Of a stretch of DNA of 64,000 nucleotides, positions 37,391 through 46,040 are shown one piece after another (position 1 is the first letter of the stretch; the number at the start of each line of letters is the position of its first letter). The notes beneath the pieces are model-generated. The model did not search any database and had not been told where the DNA came from. It saw only the letters and a program-made list of their open reading frames with translations. The DNA comes from Alcaligenaceae bacterium (GTDB lineage: Bacteria; Pseudomonadota; Gammaproteobacteria; Burkholderiales; Burkholderiaceae_B), in NCBI GenBank assembly GCA_947378965.1, contig CANCMG010000008.1:1-64000 (forward strand), given 5' to 3'. The position numbers and the translations under genes were made by a program.

Positions 37391-38202
37391 TTGCCTCCAA
37401 ACAGGCGCTTAAAGAGGCCTGGCTTTTCGTAGTCGACAAAGCGCAAGGGCTTCTCTTCGCCCAGATAACGTGCGACTACATCGAGATACGCTTCAGAGAC
37501 ATCGGTATCTTTGAGGTGAATCGCCGGCAAGCCCTGATTTGAGGCTTGCAAAACAGATTCAGATTCGGGGATCACGCCAATCAGTTTGATGCGCAAGATG
37601 TCTTCGATATCTTTAAGCGAGAGCATCTCGCCGTCTTCAACGCGCTTGGGGTTGTAGCGGGTGAGCAGCAGATATTCTTTGATGGGTTCGTCGGCTTCGA
37701 TGGCGCGACGCGATTTTGACGCCAAAATACCTAAGATACGATCAGAATCACGCACGGAAGACACTTCGGGGTTTGTGACCACCAGTGCGTCATCGGCGAA
37801 ATAAGCCGCTAATAAGGCACCTGTTTCAATACCAGCGGGTGAATCGCACACAATGTAATCAAAGCCCATCTCTTTGAGGTCGTTGATGACTTTCTCGACG
37901 CCCTCTTGTGACAACGCATCTTTGTCGCGTGTTTGCGAGGCGGGCAAGACAAACAGGTTGTCGCAGTTTTTATCTTTGATCAAGGCTTGGTTAAGCGTGG
38001 CTTCGCCCTGAATCACATTGACAAAGTCATAGACGACACGTCGCTCGCAGCCCATGATTAAATCAAGATTGCGTAGACCCACATCAAAATCGATCACGGC
38101 AGTTTTAAAACCACGCAGGGCCAAGCCCGACGAAAAACTGGCACTGGTGGTGGTTTTACCCACACCACCTTTACCTGAGGTCACCACTACGATACGTGTC
38201 AT
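37387..38202 (-). CDS. minD: septum site-determining protein MinD
   Basis: 271 aa; [63 protein letters not shown]. Confidence 0.98.
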   Translation of the reverse strand: MTRIVVVTSGKGGVGKTTTSASFSSGLALRGFKTAVIDFDVGLRNLDLIMGCERRVVYDFVNVIQGEATLNQALIKDKNCDNLFVLPASQTRDKDALSQEGVEKVINDLKEMGFDYIVCDSPAGIETGALLAAYFADDALVVTNPEVSSVRDSDRILGILASKSRRAIEADEPIKEYLLLTRYNPKRVEDGEMLSLKDIEDILRIKLIGVIPESESVLQASNQGLPAIHLKDTDVSEAYLDVVARYLGEEKPLRFVDYEKPGLFKRLFGGK

Positions 38203-38224
38203 GACTAACTAACCCTTATATAAA

Positions 38225-38460
38225 GACTGCAATATTTCACTGAAAATAAATACTTAAAGCGGTACAAAGTGACAAGATGTCGCTATTAAATTACACCTAC
38301 AGCGGTACAAAGTGACAAGATGTCGGTCTTAAATTACATCTACAACGTTAGAAAGTGACAAGGTGTCTCTCTGAAAATACACCTACAGCGTTACAAGGTG
38401 TTGCTCTGAAAATACACCTAAAGCTGTACAAAGTGACAATATCTCACTCAGAAACCAAGC
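38225..38460. repeat. about 5.5-copy imperfect 43-bp tandem repeat in the minC-minD gap
   Basis: agcggtacaaagtgacaagatgtcgctattaaattacacctac (38258-38300) and related copies at 38301, 38344, 38387 (8-bp deletion) and 38422, plus a half copy at 38225-38257. Confidence 0.93.
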
Positions 38461-38542
38461 GACACAAATCAAGATACTTCACGACAAACGGTCAAGGCGT
38501 TAAAACTTTGATGCAGGCAAAGCGAAGTGAAACGTTAAACGA

Positions 38543-39436
38543 TTATTTTTCAAGAGGCGTCAGATGCAACGCGTCTTTTTGTAGCTGAATCACGGCCGGA
38601 CGCTGGTGCAGCTCGGCGGGCAGTTTTGAATCTATCACACGATAAATACCAGCAACGGCGACAAGCTCGGCGTCAAGCGCCGTCGTAAAGATACGAGCTG
38701 CCGTGTCGCCGCGCGCACCGGCCATGGCTTTGCCACGCAGCGGGCCGTAAACATGAATATTGCCATCCGCAATGACTTCGGCGCCGCGGCTGACCACACC
38801 CATGACGATCAAGTCACTTTGGCGGGCGTACACCCGCTGACCCGAGCGTAAGGGGCCGCGCACCACCATGGTGGGGGCTGCGGCGGGGGCGTCGGTGTTT
38901 GAAGTTTTGCTGGGGGCAACCATTGCGCCCGAAGTTGTTGCTAGGGCTGCAGCATCAGCGGCGCCTGTCGAGACCCCAACCGAGGCCGCTGTTGACGCAG
39001 ACTTGGCGGGGTCTAATGTGTTCGCGGTCGCGGCAATTCTATCGGCAGCAGCAGGGGTGGGCACGCTCGCCGTCATCGGCTCGGCGACAGAGGCCGCTGT
39101 TTGCGTATCTGAGGCATTGCGTACAGGGCTAGCTGATAAATCAACTGCGGTCAGCCCACAGGCCTTGGCTGCCACTAGGTTATCGCCTTGCGCCACCACA
39201 CCAATCACAGGCAGGCGGTGCTCGGCAAAGGCCTTGAGTAACGGCACCCAGTCGACCACGGCGTCGACCGCACCGGCATCAATGACGACGGGTTCGTTTT
39301 CAAAAAATGTACCGGCGTCAGCCATGCGTTTTTTAAGCGCCTTGAGCAGCGCCTCGGTATCGGCGTGCTGCAGCACGACACGAATCGCGTAGAGCGTCGC
39401 ACTTTTAAAATCGAGGGCTGAAATTTCGGTCGTCAT
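38543..39436 (-). CDS. minC: septum site-determining protein MinC
   Basis: 297 aa; C-terminal GPLRSGQRVYARQSDLIVMGVVSRGAEVIADGNIHVYGPLRGKAMAGARGD; long Ala/Ser/Thr-rich linker. Confidence 0.95.
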   Translation of the reverse strand: MTTEISALDFKSATLYAIRVVLQHADTEALLKALKKRMADAGTFFENEPVVIDAGAVDAVVDWVPLLKAFAEHRLPVIGVVAQGDNLVAAKACGLTAVDLSASPVRNASDTQTAASVAEPMTASVPTPAAADRIAATANTLDPAKSASTAASVGVSTGAADAAALATTSGAMVAPSKTSNTDAPAAAPTMVVRGPLRSGQRVYARQSDLIVMGVVSRGAEVIADGNIHVYGPLRGKAMAGARGDTAARIFTTALDAELVAVAGIYRVIDSKLPAELHQRPAVIQLQKDALHLTPLEK

Positions 39437-39452
39437 CGCTAAGAATGATAAC

Positions 39453-41219
39453 TCAGACGCCAGTTGCCCATGTGTCTTTTAAGGTTGTGACGCGATTAAA
39501 AACGGGCTGCTCGAGGGTCGAATCAACCGAGTCGACGGCAAAGTAGCCTAGGCGTTCAAATTGCGACACCACGCCAGCAGTGGCAACCGTACCCGGTTCA
39601 AGCCAGGCCGTGACGCTTTGCGCCGAATTTGGATTCAGGCAGGTCAAAAAGTCGTTGTCTCCAGCATCCGGAAAAGGCTCGGAAAACAGGCGATCGTAGA
39701 GGCGAATCTCGGCAGGGATAGCTTGGGCCGCACTAATCCAAGTCACGGTGCCTTTGACCTTGACGCCATTTGAGCCGGCTGTGCCACTTTTGGTATCGGG
39801 GTTGTATTCGGCATGCACCTCAGTCACTTTACCTGAGGCATCCTTAACAAAGCCTGTGCAAGTGACGACATAGCCGTACTTCAAGCGCACCGAGTTGCCC
39901 GGAAACAGCCTGAAATACTTGGGAGGTGGCACCTCGGCGAAGTCTTCTTGTTCAATCCAAAGTTCGCGGGTAAAGCCAAACTGGCGCTGACCTGCTTGGG
40001 GGTCGTGCGGGTTGCGCGGTGCCTGACAAGGCTCGATCTGACCTTCTGGAAAATTAGTAATGACGAGTTTGAGGGGGTCAAGGATGGCGACCGAACGTGG
40101 GGCAACTGGGTCTTGTACTTCCCTCAACGCCTGATCCAATAAACTGTAGTCAATGCGAGCGTTATTTTTAGACACGCCAGTGCGCTCACAGAACAGACGC
40201 AAGGCTTCGGGGGTATAGCCGCGACGGCGCAACCCCACAATGGTTGGCATGCGTGGGTCATCCCAACCCGTGACGTAGCCCTCTTTGACCAGTTGCAGCA
40301 GCTTGCGTTTGCTGGTCACGATGTAGCTCATGTTAAGCCGTGCAAACTCGTACTGATGCGGTAGAGGGGCTGCCAACTTACCAAGCTCGTGCAGGCGGTT
40401 CAGTGTCCAGTCGTAAAACGGCCGTTGGTCTTCAAATTCGAGCGTGCAGATGCTGTGGGTGATGCCCTCGAGCGCATCTTCGATCGGATGGGCAAAGGCG
40501 TACATCGGGTAAATACACCACATTGCACCAGTACGATGATGGATGGCATGCCGGATCCGGTACAAGACAGGGTCACGCATATTGATATTGGGCGACGCCA
40601 TATCAATTTTTGCGCGTAACGCCATACTGCCGTCTGCATGCTTGCCTTCGCGCATTTCGTTCAGTAAGCGGGTTGAGTCAGCGGCAGGGCGCTCGCGCCA
40701 GGGCGAGTTTTGGCCCGCCTCAGTGAGTGTGCCGCGCATGGCGCGCATCTGCTCGGGGCTTTGTTCGTCAACGTAAGCGTGACCGGCTTGGATTAACGCC
40801 AGCGCGCAGTCATACATCACACCAAAATAATCGCTGGCAAAAAACAGATGCTCGCTGCCATTTGACTGCCAGTTAAAGCCCAGCCACTTGACCGCGTCGA
40901 TGATGCCATCGACGTATTCTTGATCTTCTTTTTCAGGGTTGGTGTCGTCAAAACGCAGATGACACACGCCACCATAGTCGCGCGCCAGACCGAAGTTCAG
41001 ACAGATACTCTTGGCGTGACCAATATGCAGATAGCCGTTGGGCTCGGGCGGAAACCGGGTGCGGATCTTGGCGGGATCGGGCGAACCCGCGGCCTGCACA
41101 GATGCTGGCCCCGGCTGGCCGGCCCAAAGCTTGCCCGCAAAGCGCTGGGCGCCTAGGTCGGCTTCAATAATGTTGCGTAAAAAATTTGTCGTTACCGGTG
41201 AAACAGAGTCTGTCGTCAT
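39453..41219 (-). CDS. glnS: glutaminyl-tRNA synthetase
   Basis: Probable start MTTDSVSPVTTNFLRNIIE; TRFPPEPNGYLHIGHAKSICLNFGLA; KRKL motif (TSKRKLLQLV). Confidence 0.97.
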   Translation of the reverse strand: MTTDSVSPVTTNFLRNIIEADLGAQRFAGKLWAGQPGPASVQAAGSPDPAKIRTRFPPEPNGYLHIGHAKSICLNFGLARDYGGVCHLRFDDTNPEKEDQEYVDGIIDAVKWLGFNWQSNGSEHLFFASDYFGVMYDCALALIQAGHAYVDEQSPEQMRAMRGTLTEAGQNSPWRERPAADSTRLLNEMREGKHADGSMALRAKIDMASPNINMRDPVLYRIRHAIHHRTGAMWCIYPMYAFAHPIEDALEGITHSICTLEFEDQRPFYDWTLNRLHELGKLAAPLPHQYEFARLNMSYIVTSKRKLLQLVKEGYVTGWDDPRMPTIVGLRRRGYTPEALRLFCERTGVSKNNARIDYSLLDQALREVQDPVAPRSVAILDPLKLVITNFPEGQIEPCQAPRNPHDPQAGQRQFGFTRELWIEQEDFAEVPPPKYFRLFPGNSVRLKYGYVVTCTGFVKDASGKVTEVHAEYNPDTKSGTAGSNGVKVKGTVTWISAAQAIPAEIRLYDRLFSEPFPDAGDNDFLTCLNPNSAQSVTAWLEPGTVATAGVVSQFERLGYFAVDSVDSTLEQPVFNRVTTLKDTWATGV

Positions 41220-41290
41220 ACAAGATTTTGAGTATTGAAGCCGTAGTGAAAGGATCATTTTGCCACGACCGGTCTACACTAGCCCAAATC

Positions 41291-42631
41291 ATGGAAATTT
41301 CAGCGCTTTTTCTCGCCCGTGTGCAGTTCGCTTTGAGTCTGAACATGCACGTTCTCTTTGCTGCGCTCGCCATGGCGCTGGGCTGGATTCTGTGTGTGTT
41401 TCGGTTTCGTGCCTGGAAAGCGCCAGACTCTGGCTGGACCAACGCTTACCGGTTTTGGGTCAGGATTTTTGCCTTGTCCTTTTTTTTAGCGTTGGCGACA
41501 GCCTTGCCGGTGCTTGTTGAGTTTGGCACGCTGTGGCCCGAGTTGATTGAACGCACCGGAAACGTGGCCGGTCCCTTGCTGGCCTTTGGCCTCGCCACTT
41601 TTTTTGTCACAAAGTCGCTTTTTATGGGCGTGGTGCTGTTTGGGCAGCGCCGCGTATCAGCCAAAGCGCACTTTTTTGCCGTGCTAATGGTTGCGCTTGG
41701 GTTGACGTTTACGCTGTTTTGGGCGGTCGTGTTGCATACGTGGGCACAGGCACCTGTCGGCGCTGGTTTAATCGACGGACGCTATCAAGTGTATGAATGG
41801 AACGAGATCATCCTGACTCCGTTTGTACTGTGGCGTTCAGTGGGTTTCGTGGCGGGTGCATTTCTGTTTGCTGGCCTGCTCTTGCTTGGCGTGACGGCCT
41901 GGCAGGCCTTGCGCCGCCCGCTAGACGACGGCGAACGTTTGTCGTTTCGCACCGGGTTGCTGGTGTCTGCTTGTGCGCTGATGCTGTACTGGGCTGCCTT
42001 CGATGGCAATGCCAGGATGGTGGCGCGCTATCAACCGGCTGTTGCAGCGGCGCAGATGGGAGTCTGGCAGAGTTCGGCTCCCCCGAGTTGGGTATGGCTA
42101 GGCTCGCCCAATCTGCCTCAGCGTTCGACTGAGGTTTATTGGGCCTCTGAGTTCAACCCTCAGCGGTGGTTAGGCAAGCAGGCAGATGCCAGCGTCGCTG
42201 GGCTGGATCTGACGGGCGAGTTGCTGCCACCCATCGTGCTCTTATTTTGGCTCTTGCGCGCCGCGTTGCTGGCTGGCGTTTTAGCGAGCGTATTGATTCT
42301 CTTGACACTTTTGGTGGGTTTTAGGCAAGGGTTTGAGCCTTCACGTCAGCCGCCGTGGTTGTTGCGTGTGCAAGTATGGGCCGGTGGCCTGGGCGCTTTA
42401 ACGTGGTTGTTCAACTGGAACCTCTCAGACCTGGGGCGATCTCCTTATCTGGTGTGGGGCACTTTGCTGCAGCAAGATGCTTTGAGCGACGTCGCACCGG
42501 TGACGCTTGCCTGGGTGTTGGCAGGAGCAGTCGCCACCTATGCAGTGATGCTAACGGGTTTTATTCAAATGCTTTGGCATGCGGCGCGCTTCGGCGTTGT
42601 CCCAGTGCGTAAACCGGGTGTGCGTCCATGA
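41291..42631 (+). CDS. cytochrome bd-like ubiquinol oxidase subunit I (CydA-like, highly divergent)
   Basis: MEISALFLARVQFALSLNMHVLFAALAMALGWILCVFRFRAW...; CydA-like N-terminus (QFAL..xMHxLF), VEFGTLWPEL, SPYLVWGTLL; immediately upstream of a CydB-like gene. Confidence 0.82.
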   Translation: MEISALFLARVQFALSLNMHVLFAALAMALGWILCVFRFRAWKAPDSGWTNAYRFWVRIFALSFFLALATALPVLVEFGTLWPELIERTGNVAGPLLAFGLATFFVTKSLFMGVVLFGQRRVSAKAHFFAVLMVALGLTFTLFWAVVLHTWAQAPVGAGLIDGRYQVYEWNEIILTPFVLWRSVGFVAGAFLFAGLLLLGVTAWQALRRPLDDGERLSFRTGLLVSACALMLYWAAFDGNARMVARYQPAVAAAQMGVWQSSAPPSWVWLGSPNLPQRSTEVYWASEFNPQRWLGKQADASVAGLDLTGELLPPIVLLFWLLRAALLAGVLASVLILLTLLVGFRQGFEPSRQPPWLLRVQVWAGGLGALTWLFNWNLSDLGRSPYLVWGTLLQQDALSDVAPVTLAWVLAGAVATYAVMLTGFIQMLWHAARFGVVPVRKPGVRP

Positions 42632-43650
42632 TTGATGCACTGGCTGCCTCGTTGGGCCTAAGCGCGAGCCATCCTGCGTTCTGGATGCCTTTGCTGATGA
42701 TGGCCTTGCTCTTTGTTTTAATCGTTGGCGCAGCTCTTTTTGATGGCTTCGATATTGGGGTTGGGGTCTTGGTGCTTTTGGCGCCTCAACAATCACGTTC
42801 GCAGTTGATGGTTGTCTTAAGCCCTTTGCGTGATGCCAATGGTTTTTGGTTGTTATTGGCGCTTGGGTTGTTTTTGACGGCGTTTCCGATGGCGTGGGGT
42901 GCAGTGCTTGGGGCGCTTTATGTGCCAATGTCGTTGACGATGATTGGCGTCATGCTGCGTAGTGTGGCGTTTGAGTTTCGCATTCGGGCAGCGAGCGACA
43001 AGCGCGGTCGCTGGATCGCTTTGTTTTGGCTGGGCTCGCTGTTAACTGCGCTGGGTCATGGCGCTTTAATGTCGCAACTTGTATTAGGCGCTAAAGAAGA
43101 TGCTCCGGCTGTATGGTTTACCGGTTTCATTGCGCTCTGTGCTGTGGCTGGCTATGGTTTGCTAGGTGCCTGCTGGTTGGTGATGCGTTTGCAAAATGAT
43201 TTGCAGTTATTTGCTGCGCACTGGGCGCGTCACGCGATTCGCTGGGCTGCCGCCGGCATGGTCGCGGTCTCGATCGCCTTGGGTTTGGCAAACCCAGCGA
43301 TTTTTTATAAATGGAGTAGTACCACGAATCTTGTCATGGCGGCCCCGATTTGGTTGCTGATGTTGGTGTGTTTTGTGGGCATCGACATGAGTCTGAGTCG
43401 AGTGGTACAGCCGCGCTACCAACATTTGGTGTGGCTACCCTTTACTTTGTGTTTGATTTTATTTTGCGCAATGCTCAGCGGCCTAACGTACAGCATGTTT
43501 CCGTTTGTGGTGCTTGACAATCTTACGCTGTGGGATGCTGCGGCGGCCCCAGGTTCGTTGCAACTGGTGTTGGCCGCCACGGTCGTGGTGTTGCCGATCA
43601 TGGTGATTTTTAATCTGATGACGTACCGGGGTTTGTTTGGTCGCGCTTAA
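42628..43650 (+). CDS. cytochrome bd-like oxidase subunit II (CydB-like)
   Basis: 340 aa; ALFDGFDIGVGVL, DANGFWL, SMFPFVVLDNLTLWDAAAAPGSL. Confidence 0.88.
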   Translation: MIDALAASLGLSASHPAFWMPLLMMALLFVLIVGAALFDGFDIGVGVLVLLAPQQSRSQLMVVLSPLRDANGFWLLLALGLFLTAFPMAWGAVLGALYVPMSLTMIGVMLRSVAFEFRIRAASDKRGRWIALFWLGSLLTALGHGALMSQLVLGAKEDAPAVWFTGFIALCAVAGYGLLGACWLVMRLQNDLQLFAAHWARHAIRWAAAGMVAVSIALGLANPAIFYKWSSTTNLVMAAPIWLLMLVCFVGIDMSLSRVVQPRYQHLVWLPFTLCLILFCAMLSGLTYSMFPFVVLDNLTLWDAAAAPGSLQLVLAATVVVLPIMVIFNLMTYRGLFGRA

Positions 43651-45221
43651 GGAGCGAGTGGTAAGCGAAGCTCGACCTTAAGTCCGCCATGATCAGCAGC
43701 CTGGTCGAGCGTGAGCGTACCGCCATGCGCGGCGGCGATCGCCTCGGCCAGCGCTAAGCCTAAGCCAACGTTACCCGTTCGTGTGCGCGCCTCGTCGAGT
43801 CGTACAAACGGCTTGAGCGCCTCGACACGCCGCTCGGGTGGGATGCCCGGGCCGTGATCTGTTACGGTGAGTACTGCCCAAGTGTCAATAGAGTTCAGAG
43901 AGACCTCGACGGGTGGCGCCCCATGATGTAGCGCGTTGCTGATTAAATTATCAAGCAGGCGCGAAAGCGCCGCGCCATCTGCGCTGACCATGAGCGGCGC
44001 GGGTGTACTCACCAAGACGACCTCATTGCGTGTGCCGCTCCAGTTGGCGACGCGTTCACTCACCCAGTCATTCAGCGCAAATCTCGCAAAATGATAAGTC
44101 GCTGGGTCAGAACCTCGCAGGTACTGAATAAATTGATCCACCATTTGCTGCATGTCTTGCAGGTCTTTGCGCATCCCGTCTTTGAGCGATGTGTCTTCGC
44201 TCATTTCGATGCGTAACCACATGCGCGATAGCGGTGCTTTCAGGTCATGAGGTAACCCTGCTAGCAGTGTGCGACGGGTGGCCTCTGATTGGCTCAGTGC
44301 TTCGAGCATGGCGTTAAAACGCTCACCTAGGCGTTTGATTTCGGCAGGGCCCCCAGGTTCAACGCGCGCGGGCTTTCCGGCAGCCAAACGGTTGGTTGCC
44401 TCGACTAAGTGCGTAATCGGTCGTGTGATGTGCCACGAAAACCATGCGGCTAGCAGCAGTAGCAGGGCAAGCCCGCTGAGCCACCAGATGATGAGCGAAG
44501 TGGCTAAAGGGGGGTCAATCCGATCCAGAGGGATGACCAGCCATTCACGATGGCGAGGTAATTCGGTTTCATTGGGTCGCGTGAGAGAAATATAGATCTC
44601 TGGAATGGGACCGCGTGACAGAGCCACACGGCTGTCCCCGCTTAAACGATTGTTCAAGCGTCCAATCAGCCGTGCAAGTCCACGCCTGACATCGTCCGAG
44701 GCAAACTGTTCGCGTGGTCCGGGTTTTACCGGCGCCAGTGCTTCGGGCTGCTCGGGTGCTGCAAGCGCGGCGGGGGACTCTTTCGGGGCAGCTGGAGCAA
44801 GAGGTGAGGCCTGGTCTGGCGGTCGAGGGCGAGTTGGCTGTGTATTGGGGGCCGAGCCGGGTGTGCGCGGAGCTTGCCCATCCCTTGGTTGGGGCATGCG
44901 CTTGGCCGCCTGTTCGTTTCTGGCGGCTCTGCGTTGAAGTCGAGCGTCGTTGGGCAACGGTTTAGACCACATCCGCCAATGTCCTTGAGAGGCCTGATGC
45001 ACGAACTCTGCTCGCTCAGGCGGGGGCACGTGTTCCATTGAGTACTGCAAAGTACGAATGGTCGTGGCGAGTAAGTCTAACGCCACGGTTTGAGCGTGAT
45101 CACGCTGGTAAATCGACACCAAATATAGGGTTGCGGCCTGACCAGCCAACACCATGGCAAGTACTAATAGCACCAGCCTAGAGCGAAACGACTGTGGCAG
45201 TAAAAACTTGAGCGGGTTCAC
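43647..45221 (-). CDS. sensor histidine kinase (EnvZ-like)
   Basis: HAMP region, H-box LPHDLKAPLSRMWLRIEM, G-box DHGPGIPPERR and GLGLALAEAIAAAHGG; probable GTG start overlapping the response-regulator stop. Confidence 0.92.
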   Translation of the reverse strand: MNPLKFLLPQSFRSRLVLLVLAMVLAGQAATLYLVSIYQRDHAQTVALDLLATTIRTLQYSMEHVPPPERAEFVHQASQGHWRMWSKPLPNDARLQRRAARNEQAAKRMPQPRDGQAPRTPGSAPNTQPTRPRPPDQASPLAPAAPKESPAALAAPEQPEALAPVKPGPREQFASDDVRRGLARLIGRLNNRLSGDSRVALSRGPIPEIYISLTRPNETELPRHREWLVIPLDRIDPPLATSLIIWWLSGLALLLLLAAWFSWHITRPITHLVEATNRLAAGKPARVEPGGPAEIKRLGERFNAMLEALSQSEATRRTLLAGLPHDLKAPLSRMWLRIEMSEDTSLKDGMRKDLQDMQQMVDQFIQYLRGSDPATYHFARFALNDWVSERVANWSGTRNEVVLVSTPAPLMVSADGAALSRLLDNLISNALHHGAPPVEVSLNSIDTWAVLTVTDHGPGIPPERRVEALKPFVRLDEARTRTGNVGLGLALAEAIAAAHGGTLTLDQAADHGGLKVELRLPLAP

Positions 45222-45934
45222 GGCGAAAAGCGGTAGCCGGTACCCCAGACCGTTTGTATCCAACGAGGCTGTTTGGGGTCGTCTTCAAGCGCGCGACGCA
45301 AGCGCAGAATGGCAATATCGATGGCCCGATCATTACGCTCACCAGATTCGTCATCGCGAGCGAGTGTGAGTAGTCGTTCGCGCGAAAGAGGTTTGCCAGG
45401 GTTGCGAACTAAAGCTTCAAGCAGGTTGATTTCACCCCCAGTCAGCTTGACGACTTCAAGGCCGCGCAGCAGTTGGCGCATCACCGGATCAAATGTAAAG
45501 GCGCCAAACTGTACCGGTGCATTTTTGGTCAGGGCCGAGGCACCGCGCTTACGGCGCAGTACGGCTTGAATGCGGGCGAGCAATTCGCGTGGGTCAAACG
45601 GCTTGCCTACATAGTCATCGGCGCCGGCCTCAAGGCCGATAATGCGGTCAACGGATTCGTCGCGCGCGGTCAACAGAATGACAGGGATGTCTTCACCTTG
45701 CGTGCGCAGGGCGCGGCACGCCTCGGCCCCGTCACCCCCAGGCATCATGCGGTCAAGCACGATCAGTTCGGGGGCAAACCGTAAGATACGCGCAGCGAGA
45801 TCGGTCGCGTCAGGTGCAAGCAGGGTGTCAAAGCCATGCTTGTTCAGATAATCAGCGAGTAGTTGGCGCAGAGCAGGGTCGTCGTCGACCACTAAAATCT
45901 TGATGCGCGGTTCAGTGCCAGTTCGAGAGTCCAT
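45218..45934 (-). CDS. OmpR-family response regulator
   Basis: ILVVDDDPALRQLLADYL, VLDRMMPGGDG, winged-helix C-terminus LRRALEDDPKQPRWIQTVWGTGYRFSP. Confidence 0.94.
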   Translation of the reverse strand: MDSRTGTEPRIKILVVDDDPALRQLLADYLNKHGFDTLLAPDATDLAARILRFAPELIVLDRMMPGGDGAEACRALRTQGEDIPVILLTARDESVDRIIGLEAGADDYVGKPFDPRELLARIQAVLRRKRGASALTKNAPVQFGAFTFDPVMRQLLRGLEVVKLTGGEINLLEALVRNPGKPLSRERLLTLARDDESGERNDRAIDIAILRLRRALEDDPKQPRWIQTVWGTGYRFSP

Positions 45935-46040
45935 AGCTAGAGTGTGCAACGCGCCGCGATTTTGGGCAAGCGGCTTGAAATCAATTGAAATGATCTTCTG
46001 CGCGCGCGTGCACCCTGAGCCAATCCCCTACAATACCGGC

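Noticed and set aside
38868-39392. 174-aa plus-strand ORF antisense to minC
   Set aside because: Ala/Ser/Thr-rich mirror of the low-complexity MinC linker; minC is clearly the coding strand.
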